A DNA stretch of 64,000 bases from contig CM055104.1 of the NCBI GenBank assembly GCA_029204225.1, positions 55,096,538-55,160,537 on the forward strand. Reading direction: 5' to 3'. A program made the translations under genes and the position numbers. Source of the stretch: Diphasiastrum complanatum (lineage: Eukaryota; Streptophyta; Lycopodiopsida; Lycopodiales; Lycopodiaceae). The notes beneath the pieces were generated by a model that had not been told where the DNA came from, ran no database searches, and worked only from the letters and a program-made list of their open reading frames with translations. This document shows, piece by piece, positions 1-16,745 of the stretch. How positions within the stretch are numbered: position 1 is the first letter of the stretch; each line of letters opens with the position of its first letter.

Positions 1-156
1 TATGAGTACGTGACCTTACAAACAACACTAGGACACAAGATGCAAGCGAACTTAGTTAAAAAATATACAAACTCATGTCTACTTTAACGTACATAAGATC
101 AGACTTCTGTAACTTCATTAGTTACTACTTTTAAAGGAAGAAATTTTCGAATTATA
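1..156. other. Unassigned left edge
   Basis: AT-rich sequence outside the left arm of the large inverted repeat. I see no gene or recognisable element in it. Confidence 0.3.
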
Positions 157-5298
<5,142 letters not shown>

Positions 5299-6865
5299 GT
5301 AGACTCTGTAGTATGACAAATTGTTGTCATAACCTACCAGAAATCCCTGTTTGGCTTTCTCATCAAGCTTCTTTCGAAGCTTATCAGAAATGTGTGCATA
5401 AGCTGCACAACCAAAGATTCTGATGTGAGACAGGTTGGGCTTTCTATCCCACCATAACTCGTGCGGTGTCGTGTGAGGGACACCAGACTTACCTGTCCTA
5501 TTCTAGATGTATGCGGCTGTAGCTACTGCTTCAGCCCACAGTACCCTGGAGCCTTCGAGTAGGCCATTATACATCTGGTAGCTTCCATCAGGGTCCTATT
5601 CTTTCTCTTTGCAACACCGTTGTGCTGCAGTGTGTAGGGTGTAGTCATTCTGTGAATGATGCCACGATCATTACAGAAGTCAGTGAAGCAATTCAACATG
5701 TATTTGCCACCTCGATCTGTCCAGATCTGCTTCACTTTGTTTCCTATACATCTCTCAGCCCAATTCACATACTTTGTGAATTTATCAAGTGCTTCAGATT
5801 TATTCTGAATAGAGTACACTCTGGCAAATTTACTATAATCATCAATGAAGGTTATATAATATTTTGAGCCTCCTACTGAGATCACATTGAAAGGCCCATA
5901 GATGTCAGAACGCACTAACTCCAGAATCTTGGTCGTTCTTTAGGAGTCTTTGAGACGAATGGAGTGCGTGACATCTTACCCTTCAAACATGCATCATAGG
6001 TGGTCGAACTGGTTGCATTCGAGATGCTGACCCCTGGTATCGCTCCATGATGGCTTGCTTGGTAAAGTGCCATTGAGTTCATGTCTTGTGCCACAGAGTG
6101 TCTGGCAAATCATCATGAGTCTGATGCACCTGATCTGTAGGCAGACGTACTTTCAGGCGATATAGATTACCTTTCCTTCTGTCTTGAGTGATCAAGGTAC
6201 TGGTACTGGTGTCACCCACGATGCATGCTTCGTCAAAAAATGTCACATGCATCCCTGCATTTGCTATTCTTGCCACAGAAAGCAAGTCTTGCTGCAATGT
6301 AGGCACGAACATAACATCTTCGAGCCGTCTGTCTCTGCCATTGGTGTTGAGCCACAGTGAATCAATGTCGTTCACTTGATGTTTAGATCCATCTCCAAGG
6401 ACTATGAATCTTGATGGATCAGCACTTCTGAAATCTGACATTATTCATCTTGATGTCACGACGTGCGAGGTGGCTCCTGAATCTATGATCACCTTGTGCA
6501 TGTCAGATGTTGATGCTGCACACACGTCTTTACAAATGTAGGCGGTCGAACAGTTTCTGTTCGATCTCTCTTCACCCATTTTTGAGCTCTCAGGCTCCTC
6601 GACATAGGATGAACTGTTACTGTTCTCATGTCTATTCTATGCTGATTTGTTCCTCGAGTTCAGACGACAATTGATGGCTGGGTGACCCTTCTTGTGACAG
6701 TGGATGCACTCACTCTTTGGATTGAGCCAGCATGTATCAATCGTGTGCCCATCTCTTCTGCATCTCACGCAAGTCTTCTTCTCTCCACCTTGTTGTTTCG
6801 GCCTCCCTTTGCTGTTTCAGTTGCCTTTGCTGGTCCCCTCTGCATGCTGATTACGATCCTACCTT
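5299..6865 (-). pseudogene. Ty1/copia gag-protease-integrase fragment
   Basis: Minus-strand 5' half of a copia polyprotein. In order it shows two CX2CX4HX4C zinc knuckles (CVRCRRDGHTIDTC and CIHCHKKGHPAINC, about 6690-6780), an aspartic protease site IIDSGATSHV (about 6475), a gag-pre-integrase segment (LWLNTNGRDRRLEDVMFVPT) and an integrase core with FIDDYSKFARV and QIWTDRGGKY. The third catalytic acid, normally Glu in NGVAERKNRT, is Lys here (NGVAKRKNRT), and there are stops and frameshifts near 5935 and 6440. The element stops at 5299 where the inverted-repeat arm begins. It is probably the other half of the element whose reverse transcriptase is at 1695-2787. Confidence 0.9.
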
Positions 6866-8515
6866 TGATTCACGAATTGGGCTGAGAAGCAGACAAACAA
6901 TAAGTTGAAGCAGATTCGCACAGATCGTGGAGGTGAGTACATTTCCAACGAATTCAAAGCTTACTGTACTGATCGAGGTATTATGCATACAAAGACTGCA
7001 TCTTACACACCTCAGCACAATGGAATAGCTAAAAGAAGAAATCGAACACTTATGGAAGTTGCAAGGTGTATGATGGCTCATGCGAAAGCACCAAAATAAC
7101 TGTGGGCAAAAGCAGTGGCTACATCAAATTATCTTCAGAATCATATTCTGAAATCTTGAATATCGGATAAAACTCCTCATGATATATGGTGAAAGTCGAA
7201 GCCAAAAATAGCACATGTTTGGACATTTGGATGCGCAGTGTATATGCACATACCAGATGAGCTGAGAAAGAAAGTTGATGAAAAGAAAAAACAAGGTTTT
7301 CTGGTAGGATTCGAGTTACATTCGTCATATTATCATGTCTATGCACCCGAAACTAGCAAGATAAAAGTTGTTCGAGATGTCAAAATACATAGCAGACAGT
7401 GATCTAGTCGGCTATGAAATTCTCAAAAACTATTATGAGCTACCAACGACGACAGAAGTAAAACAAGCAGAAGATGAAAGAGAGATACCAGATTCAGAGG
7501 GAGGTCAAGATCGAGTGCCTGATAGACTCGAATCACCAGTTCAAATTCCAATAGAAAAACTTGAATCAAAATTGAACTCAAAATTTGTAGAATCGAACTC
7601 GAAACCATCTGTGAGAAGATCTGGCAAACAACGAAAACCACCAGAAAGATATGGTCAGGATGTTTTAACACAACTATCGAATTTTGTGGATCTCTAACGA
7701 ACCTCAAACATTCAAGAAAGCTGTTGATGGACCAGATAAAGATTGTTGGATTCAGGCAATGGACGACGAAATGTCATTCATGTATAAGAACAATGTATGG
7801 ACACTTGCACCTATACCTAATGGCAAAAAACCAGTTCAAGTGGATCTACAAGATCAAAATAGGTCCTGATGGAGAAAACATCAGATACAAAGTAAGGTTA
7901 GTTTCTAAAGAATTTTCAGAAGTATAGAATCGACTACACTGATACTTTCTCACCGGTAGTTAAACATACATCAATTCGCTTGTTATTCGCGTATGCAGTG
8001 GCTCATGATCTAAAAATCCATATTGTGGATGAGAAAATTGCTTTCCTGCACGCAGAATTGAAAGAAGACTTATTCATGGACCAACCACTTGGTTTTGTAA
8101 GCCAAGAATATCCTGAATACGGATGTCACATGAATAAAAGCATTTATGGTCTGAAACAAGCAGCCAGACAATGGTATAGAAAGAAGGACGAAGCACTACG
8201 TTTCTTAGGCTTCAAACCTCTATTTATTGAGTCAAATGTCTATATCAAACATGTCCAAAGTTAAATAATCATTCTAGCTGTCTATGTTGATGACACGCTT
8301 ATTTTCTCAAGAAGAGATAAGTTAATTTCAGATGTCAAAAGAGACATTTCTGAAATATTTGAGATCGATGACCTAGGAGAAGCTAAAATCTATCGAGGCT
8401 TGTAGATCGTGAGAAACTTTGAAGGTGATAAGTTGTATCTTCACCAACAAAAGTACACTCAAAAGATTATTGAAGACTTCAACATGCTCGAATGCCAAGG
8501 TGTGCATACTCCCAT
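6866..8515 (+). pseudogene. Ty1/copia integrase and reverse transcriptase (5'-truncated)
   Basis: A second copia copy, closely related to the element at 20.7-24.4 kb. It starts abruptly inside the integrase core (NWAEKQ), shows the second catalytic Asp in IRTDRGGEY and a Glu-to-Lys change in the DDE motif (NGIAKRRNRTL), then the linker and the reverse transcriptase: IHIVDEKIAFLHAEL, SIYGLKQAARQWY and a YVDDTLIFS box near 8285. Stops or frameshifts occur near 7098, 7157, 7380, 7697, 8262 and 8403. RNase H is missing; the reading frame gives way to the 3' LTR at 8516. It is head to head with the minus-strand element on its left. Confidence 0.9.
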
Positions 8516-9407
8516 GCACGCAGTTTACTTCAAAAAGGATAAGAAACGAATGCGAATTTGAAACATTTTTATTTGTGATCAACCTCGAAGAATTCACGAA
8601 CTTTGTCTTGCAGTCAGCTTGAAAGATTTGCAAAAGATTCGCGAAACAGTTTCTTGTAGAAGCTCGTGGTTTTTCTTGTTGAAGCTCAAAAGATTCGCGA
8701 ACAAAATCTTATCGCAAAATATTTTGTTTCTTGTTCAAACCTCAGATGTCACGAACAACTCGCAAAATCTTCTAGACTGTTCTTCAAGCTCACTTGTCGC
8801 GAAACTGTCACGAATAATTCGTGAAATATTTTGAATTTATTCTTCATGCTCAAAGTTGTCATTTGTCGCGAACAATTAGCGAAAGATGAGAATGTTGCAA
8901 AGAGACAAGTGTCGCAAATAATTCGCAACATGCGAAGCTGAGACGAAGAGATAGACTGTCATGAATAATTCGCGAATAGAATTTATTTGACCCTCAAAAC
9001 AAAGCTTCTATTTGAATATCAACCGTCGTAAATGGTTAAATATCTATTGTCACAGAAATAAAAGGCCAAAAGACCTGTCTTGTAGCAATATAAATACATG
9101 TGCACTACTCGTTGTAACTCACTCACTCAATTAGAGACACAACAGCGAGATAAGACAACAAGAGATGTATATTGATAAATCAGATTCAGAGTTATAAAAA
9201 TTCATTTTTGATCAATAGTTTCTTATTTTCTATATTGTCTTAAGGTGTCTCTTATTCCGCAGATTATTTCCGCACACATATTCAATCAAGACAAATATTG
9301 TTCTATTAGTACATAGATCAGATACAAACCCGATTGAAGACATTAGTTTGATTTATTCAAACTTTCATCTTGTTCTCTGTGGAAGAATAATTACTATTTT
9401 TCCTACA
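8516..9407 (+). repeat. 3' LTR of copia element
   Basis: The start (8516 to about 8635) and end (about 9090-9407) match the 5' LTR at 20662-21107; the middle part is present only here. It ends in CTACA. It contains a TATAAATA box at 9089-9096 and, upstream of it, a cluster of TTCGCGAA-like motifs (8637, 8693, 8795, 8961 and variants), which would be the U3 region. Confidence 0.8.
9089..9096 (+). promoter_or_regulatory. LTR TATA box
   Basis: TATAAATA lies about 310 bases before the LTR end, with a conserved downstream R/U5-like stretch shared with 20790-21107. Confidence 0.55.
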
Positions 9408-9768
9408 AGTTTTGATTTCCATGGTATACCCCCTGCCTTTGTAAACCTTTATTGGTTGAAATTACCTAAAGAACTTATATGGATCTGCGTCCAACACAGT
9501 CCTATTCACAGTCAGGTTATAGATTGTACAGACAATAATTGTAGGCAATTCTACAGTTGGCCCTGGTTTTTTTGGGGGTAGTTGAAATTGGGGGCGCCCA
9601 ATCTGTGTACCAAACAGTTATTTATTTTGCTTGAGGTTGGTTGCATGTACGTTTCCGTACCTGCACATCACTTTTAATAGAGGAGGAGAGGTGGGGGGGA
9701 GGTAATACCTCCCCCGGACTTTTGGATTTTATCGTTGCAGCAGCGCAACAAAGGGAAGCTTGCGGGCT

Positions 9769-9800
<32 letters not shown>

Positions 9801-10463
9801 CGGAGGAAGATAGTACTTTCTCCTTCCCATATTGACTTTTGATGTGACAGGGGAGGGGAGTGGCACACCTCGCCACGAGCTTGTATTTTTTTTTTTTGTT
9901 GAAGCAAAGTAAATTAATTCAAAGCTATTTGCTAAGTTGTAAAACTTTGTTCCTTAGTTTAAATTTTTTAACTCTAAGTGTGAAGAATCCCAAAAGAAAG
10001 TAAGCTGAGATGAATCTTGGAGGCTTGTCCTTTCATGGCCGTACCATTCTTCTTCCTCCCTCTCTGTACCTGCAGATCTCCAAAGGAGTGGAGGGAGCTT
10101 TGGTACGTAGGAGTTGGAGAGGGGAGAAGGGCCATAGTTAAATTTTATAATCCTTTGGGGTGCACGGGCCATGTGGCCCCACATGGTAAGAAAGGCCTAG
10201 AAGGGACAAATGGGGCCTTTCTTGGGGCCCACCTGTCCTTTTTGCATGACGTTGGAGAGGAGCTTTGGGGAGGGGGTAAAGGAGGTATGTTCACTTCTTT
10301 TACCTCATTCTCAAGAGTGGCTTGTAGACTTTATGAGTTCTCAAGTTTGTTTATTTCTTGAAGCCTTTTTCTCTAGTTGTTACTTTTTTATGTTGTTTAC
10401 ACCATAGCTCTCCGTTTTTTCTCAAGTTTGTTCCTATTAACTACTTTCATCGTGGACACTCCA
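9408..10463 (+). other. Untranslated leader of gypsy element A
   Basis: Related to the leader of gypsy element B (about 54100-54867): both carry AGTAATACCTCCCCC-type blocks, a long G run (here 9776-9800) and the same stretch around CTGTACCTGCAGATCTCCAA just before gag. No LTR or primer-binding site for A remains on the left, where the copia LTR abuts. No gene is seen. Confidence 0.55.
9776..9800. repeat. Poly-G tract
   Basis: A run of 25 G residues. A shorter G run occurs at the equivalent place in element B (54109-54123). Confidence 0.9.
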
Positions 10464-11977
10464 ATGGATGAAACACGAGCTCCAAGTCCCATCGGGACTA
10501 ATATGGAGAATATGACACGTGCAATTAATTTGTTGCAACAACAAATTGTTGACATGTGGTCTAAACATGAACGGACTAAGGCCGAAATTCGGGCTATATC
10601 CCAGTCTCAGCAAGCACTCCTTAACCCGATGTTTATTACCCAAGACTCAAGTACTTGGGACATATCGTTTCTGATCAAGGTCTAGAGATCGATTACGATA
10701 AAGTCCAGAAAGTTTGTGATTGGCCTATACTGAAAGCCATTAGGAAAGTAAAAATTTTTTTGGGATTCATAGGATTTTTCCATAAATTCAATAAAGACTA
10801 TGCCTTAATTGCATTGCCTCTAACGAAATCTTCTTAAGGGAATCTTCTTAAGGGAGTGAAGAAAGCCAAAAGAAAAACTAAAAAAGGTAATAAAAAGAAG
10901 GCCGGAAGGTGTTCAAAAATCCGTCCACCTGTTGTTTGCTGAATTTTTGGCTGGACTGATGAACTTAATCAAAGCTTGAAAGCTTTGAAGATGTTAGTGT
11001 CTACAACCCCTATCTTACACATAGTGGACCCTAGCGGATCTTTCCTGGTGGAAACAGATGCTAGTGACTATGCGGTGGGTGCAGTCCTTTACCAGGATGG
11101 TAGACTTGTGGCTTTCAAGAGCAAGCAATTGGACCCAGCTCAGAGTAGATATTCTACTTATGAGAAGGAACTTTTTGTTGTCATCCATGCGTTAAAGATC
11201 TGGAGACATTATTTGTACGGATCTAAATTCGTGGTTATGACAGATCATGAGTCTCTTAAGTATATTTGTGATGCCTTGGACCTTAGGGGTCATAAGGCCC
11301 ATTGGTCGGAACTCATTCAAGTGTTCGAATTCGACATTAAGTACTATCGAGGTACGTCAAATTGTGTCGCTGATCCTTTGAGCTAGATTGGAGAACTTAA
11401 TCAGTTATGCTTTGCTGAGTTCCAATTCGAGTGGTATCTTTCTCTACGAAATCTTTGTCAGACTGATGAGTTTTTTGGTCGTATTTGGCAAGAAGTCCTG
11501 GCAGGAAGCTCTATGTTGAGAAATAATTTTGGAAAACAACATTCCAAAAACTCTCGCGAAGAGAAGATACTAGATGATTATTCCATTAGAAATGGTTTAC
11601 TTTTCTATAGAGGAAAAGTTTGTGTACCAGATATCGCAGACATTAGGGCCCAAATCTTGCATGAGTGCCAAGATAGCCACAACACGGGACACCCTAGTAT
11701 ATAGAGGACACTTGACCTTGTTCAGAGAGAATTTTATTGGCCAAAAATGAAAGGTCATGTTGAGGCATATGTTCAAAAGTGTGAACAGTGCCAAGTAAAT
11801 AAAGCAAAAAGACTCAAAGCAGCTGGTTTGTTGCATCCGTTGGAAATTCCCAACAAGAAATGGGAAAGTATTTCCATGGATTTTGTGGTCGGACTTCCCA
11901 AGTCCGGGAAGGGTCACGATGCTATTTGTGTAGTAGTTGACAAACTAACCAAAATGGCACAGTTTATTCCAACATAA
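10464..11977 (+). pseudogene. Ty3/gypsy element A: gag start joined to RT end, RNase H, integrase
   Basis: The frame opens with the gag start (MDETRAPSPIGTNMENM, matching element B) but after about 55 codons jumps, near 10640, into the end of the reverse transcriptase (YLGHIVSDQGLEID, then FLGFIGFFHKF). RNase H follows with its acidic residues in FLVETDASDYAVGAVL, STYEKEL and VMTDHESLKYI. Next come the integrase HHCC finger (HECQDSHNTGHPS, CEQCQVNK) and the first catalytic Asp in SMDFVVGLPKSGKG. Protease, most of RT and the integrase C-terminus are absent. Stops lie near 10836, 11384, 11702 and 11975. The 3' part is very close to element B, so both come from one family. Confidence 0.9.
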
Positions 11978-12397
11978 AAGTTTGAAATAGATGCTAGTTA
12001 CAACTTCACAATTTAAGAGGAAAAGTATTCCACACATGTCGATTGAAGAAAATTGTCTACACATGTTAGGAGTTGTGTGCAAGCTCAGGGCCTAACCCAG
12101 AGTTTAGTCACATATTGTTTTATGCCTTGAACTATCACAACTTAGAGAACAAGGCCAATACTTCATAATATCTATGAACATATGTACAAGTATTAAAGAC
12201 ATAAAGATAGTACACCTACAAAATTAAAAATCACATAGTATGATACTACCTCAATATCTTCAAAATTTAGACTGTATTCATGAAATTCACAGGCTCTAGT
12301 GTGCCTTGCCCTGCTTTTCTAGTACTCGGAACATGACTCCACCACTCAGAATCGCAACATGAACATGAATTCTTTCAGCCAAAGAATGCAAGAAAAC

Positions 12398-12400
<3 letters not shown>

Positions 12401-12495
<95 letters not shown>

Positions 12496-12509
12496 GGGGG
12501 AGAGAGAGA
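12401..12509. repeat. (GA)n microsatellite with embedded G run
   Basis: An uninterrupted GA run to 12484, then 16 G residues (12485-12500), then GA again. Confidence 0.95.
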
Positions 12510-13130
12510 TTACCTTATTTAAATCCTTAGGGAGACATGCATGCTGGAAAACTTCTAGTGTGCATCATCATCGCACAGAAAAAACAAGCGCATGGAGATC
12601 AATCAAACTTGCAAAAGAATCAAAATGCATGCACAATTGCCATCAAAATGTTGGACACCATGACTAAACCTAAAATATATCAAATAGCCAACCATTTGCA
12701 GTTTCTCATCACTAGCCATAATTCTCAGATTGAGTCATGGCTAATTGAGACTTCAAAAGTCCAACTTATAAGTGCACCACATAAGGTGTAGCTCGTATGG
12801 CTGCTAACCACAAAATTCTGACTTATAACTGCACCACATAAGTGTACCCTTTTATCTTCTCAAAGAAATCTCAAGATGGGGGCAAACTAGATAACACACT
12901 ACAGCCTTTTTAAGCATGCCACTCAACTAGAACACCCCGTACAATAGGTCACCCGGACGAGACAATCAAGTATGGAATGGGGTTGATATTTCATTTAGGC
13001 ACACTCCAAGATGCAATTTGACTAGAAGAGACCAGAAGTCTTCAATATTTATAGTTGATCTTGGACGGGGGCTGTCAATCGCAAATGTTGCAATCTTACT
13101 GAGATTCTAACCATTAACAAAACTGTCAAT

Positions 13131-13270
13131 TACAATCGATAGGCTGTATCAAACAATGCAAATTGTTGAAACCAAACTCAGAGAGCAAAACCGAACAAAC
13201 TACAATAAATAGGCTGTATCAAACAGTGCAAATTGTTGAAACTGAACTCAGAGAGCAAAAAGGAACAAAC
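13131..13270. repeat. 70-bp tandem duplication
   Basis: Two adjacent copies (13131-13200 and 13201-13270) share AGGCTGTATCAAACA and the following ACTCAGAGAGCAAAA, with a few substitutions. Confidence 0.8.
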
Positions 13271-14779
13271 TTCTAAGCCATTATATAAATTTCAGTGCAT
13301 GCACCAATGACGACAATAAATACCATCAGATAAATGTTTCACACTGATAAGAAAGAAGAGGATTCGAGTCTTTCGGCACATTGATTTTGATCACATGCAA
13401 ATTTTGTATTTAGTGATCGGATGGACACGTTTACCATTCTCTGAGATCTGCTTCATCTCTCAATCGATCGTAAAGGTGCCATCATTTGAGCTAGGAAAAT
13501 CGCAACACTGCTAGCAGCACCGTGAGAACTCCTTGATAACTAGTCCATGGATAAGCTACTACTTTTCAATGATGTGTCGATATTGGTTAAATTCTCAGAA
13601 TCCAAAAATTCTGTGCAACTAATGTGACAATGAGCTGAATTGGCTATTTTCCAGTAAGTACAACTGCATAGATCAAGTCTTTAATTAGTAAACATATAAA
13701 TTCAGGATTCTTAGAACTCTAACATGGAGGATGAAACCTGCAAATAAGTAAATTGTTTCGCATGCGGGTCTAGGAAAAAAAGAACCTTTGTTTGAGGTGA
13801 TGTAGATAGCTCTATGAGAGTTGATAATCCTTGAGCAGAACGCTGATTTCTAAACCGTAGCTACAAGTAACTGCAAGCAAATTCATGTAAAATTTTGTCT
13901 GCCATGGGAGCTCTTGGGTGGTTGGCAGCGAGTGCTGCATGCACCTGAGCTGGTTCATAGAGGTGGCTACAAGAGCTTCTGTTGGAGCACAGTCTATGCT
14001 ACAAGAGCTTCTGTTGGAGCACATCAATGGTATTTTCATGCGAAATCACACGAAGATGACCTCTAATTAATCTTTGGGATGGATGCAATAAAGCATTTGT
14101 TATACGCTCTCATCTCTCACAATTTCCTAGACGAGGGTTAAGGCTCCAATAGCCATAACCCTCATAATAAGCGCATAAATACCACATTGCATGTATATCA
14201 TTTTAATTTTGCTTTTGCTTTGAATGGAATATCCATTCATGCATAAAAGCACTAGTCATGCATAGCAACCCCTTCATGCATACTAAAGCACCAAATTCAT
14301 AGATGCATGTTACTTTAGCCCAAAACAAAGGTTCAGGCCTTAAAAGTTTAAGCCATCACAACAATTGAACCTTTAATGTTAACTTTTTTCATAACTCCAT
14401 TGACCATTCTCAACACATAGTATTGCCTTTGCAACGCAAGGCCAATAAATTAAGTGAATATTTTTCCATAAAAAAGATCATTGAAGAATCCCATGCCATA
14501 TTATATTTAACACCTTGCAATAACGTAATGCCTTGTGCTCAGGTGTCCTTTGTATTTTGGGACCACCTCCAGGAGCATAATGTCCATCCAATTTTCTCTT
14601 TCTTAGGAATCTGTCATTCTCTCTCCTCTCTCCGGTGGAATGCACGTTCTCTCTCCTCTCTCCAGTGGAATGTGCATGTGCTATGTGGCAGCCCGTCATT
14701 GGCTGTCCACATCCACATTCCACCACAAACGTAAAAAAATTTGCAAAAAAAGAACGGCAAAAAACCGGAAAAAAAAAAG

Positions 14780-14880
14780 CTGGTCCACTCGTACGGCCGT
14801 ACAGTACCGTACGGCCAAAAAACGAAGAAAAAAAAACTGGTCCACGCGCACGGCCATATGACCGTACCGTACGGCCAAAA
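14780..14880. repeat. Two A-rich/GTACGGCC palindromic units
   Basis: Two copies, about 57-60 bases apart, of a CTGGTCCAC start followed by a palindrome-rich GTACGGCC core and a poly-A stretch. The first unit contains the perfect palindrome GTACGGCCGTAC. Confidence 0.7.
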
Positions 14881-14919
14881 AAGGAAAAAAAAAACCTTCA
14901 CACAATGGCATTACGTAGG

Positions 14920-14946
14920 GGAAGGCCCGAAGCCCTCGGGCCTTCC
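14920..14946. repeat. GC-rich hairpin
   Basis: A perfect 11-bp stem (GGAAGGCCCGA, 14920-14930, and its complement 14936-14946) around a 5-base loop, in an otherwise AT-rich neighbourhood. Confidence 0.7.
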
Positions 14947-16396
14947 TTGCTGGTTGGGGCCTGCCCGAGGGCGCTCAGGCAGGGCCTTCCCCCCCAACCC
15001 AACCCCCCCACATAATGATAACTTTTCACTTTTTTTTTTACTTTGTATTTTTGATGCAACTCCAACCCCAATAACAATAATAATATTTAGTGCACCCATC
15101 ATATTTATTAGCCCATGCAGCGTCGTCTCCTTTGCCTATCATAACTTCACTCTATTGTCACATACATCGAAACCACACCTAAGCTTTTAGGTTTAGGGCC
15201 AGACTCTTCCTATTCCACCTCGCATCAAACAAGCCCTGCGGAGTCCGGACCAAGGTTTGGGCTCTTAGGTTTAGGGCCAGGCCTTGTAGGATTTCAGCCT
15301 TTTAGGTGTAGGACCAACGTGCTTCTTTCGAAAACAAAAAGTATGGACCAGTGTTTAATTGATTTCAGGTTTAGGTTTAGGGTCAGGGGGCTTTTTTAAA
15401 GTAAACCTACACCTAGACACGAGCAATGAAGACTGAAGTATGGCATTAAACAGGAAGTACGGAATACGGACTCACCTCAGTTGATCGCAATTAATTTTCT
15501 ATACCGTACTCATTCTCACTCGCAAATTCTCTTCTCCTCCTCCTCCCTTTCAAGTTTGAGCGAGCGAGAGACACATGTGACAGAGTCTAGAGATGGCGAG
15601 CTAGGTAGCTCAAGGCTCGAGCCTCAGCCTCAGGGATGGGAGTCACGGGACGGGACATGGGAAACTTGAAAGGGAGAGCGGGTCTGAGCCGCTGAGCGAG
15701 AGTGAGAAATTCCAATGTATTATGTACTTGTCCCTGTCTGAAACCCACATTTACTTCTCATACGTGAAGCACAAGCACGTCAATCCACAGTGTATCTTTA
15801 TACGTTAACTCGCGTTTGCATCGAAACCTGTATCTATAACTCGACGCTGCCATATGCATTTTATCCGTGCTAACTTCCGAGTTCACACAACCAAAAGAAC
15901 AGTACAGTGACTCCTTAGTAAGTACTGATGAACTTATGAAGAGGAACAATTAGCAACAGCTATGCTAGCTAGGTATATTAAGCTAGTTGTAGGCCTATTT
16001 TATCTTAGAGCTTGTTTCTTGTTTCCCTGAAACGATCGTACAGTGCATGCATAGCACTACATTAATACTACATGTTTCATTGACAATTTGACAGGTATGT
16101 TAGTGTCTGTGTAGATTGGTTGTTGATTTTTTCGACTTCGGATTCAAGGGACTAGCGACGAATGTCTTTTTGATTGAGAACTTGAGGATAGCTATTTAAG
16201 TAATCAGCAATGAGCATCACACTCACCGTGCATCGTTGTGTGAGACAAGTGCTTTATTATGTATCGTGCTGCTTCTGGGTTTTGCTGGTGAAGATGTTTA
16301 ATGAGATTTCAATGCTCTGGCTCGAAAAGCCTTTTTGACAGGCGTCCGGGAGCCGGGACTGAGCAGATGCTGGGGCCTGGGGCCTGGCCTTTCAGT

Positions 16397-16404
16397 TATA
16401 AAAT
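16397..16404 (+). promoter_or_regulatory. Possible TATA box upstream of the peroxidase gene
   Basis: TATAAAAT lies 342 bases before the start codon. Several ATGs occur between it and the start (16435, 16667), so the true transcription start may be nearer the gene. Confidence 0.25.
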
Positions 16405-16745
16405 CTCTTCTAGAAACTAGATCGTCGATGGTGCATGCAATTTTCACACAATGCATCGAGAACGAGTGAAAACTTGACCATCAATGTGGGAGTCCCAGGC
16501 AAAAGCACTGCCGCACGTCAGTGGTCAAGACGTCAAGACTCGAATCCTTGCAATGCCCAAGCCTTTACGTTGGCAGGCAAATGCCAGCAGCAGCAGCACA
16601 TGTGCGATGAATCCGGCCTTTCTTGCCCTGGTGTAAGGTTTCAAAACTTTTAGTATCTTTACTACTTTGTGGATTGTTTCTTCTCTGATCGCCGTTAACG
16701 CCATAGCTCTCGCTCTCGCTCTCGCATGCTCTGCTGCTCTCAGCG

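Larger units (their letters stand above)
11978..16390. other. Non-coding intergenic region with small repeats
   Basis: No convincing coding domain on either strand. It holds a (GA)n plus G-run microsatellite (12401-12509), a 70-bp tandem duplication (13131-13270), paired GTACGG-rich units (14780-14880), a GC-rich hairpin (14920-14946) and several AGGTTTAGGG telomere-like motifs (about 15180-15390). Confidence 0.5.

Noticed and set aside
9622-9907. Proline-rich proteins on the minus strand
   Set aside because: They are translations of the poly-G tract within a gypsy leader.
14614-14911. Overlapping Phe-rich minus-strand reading frames
   Set aside because: They are produced by A-rich palindromic repeats, with no domain or splice context.
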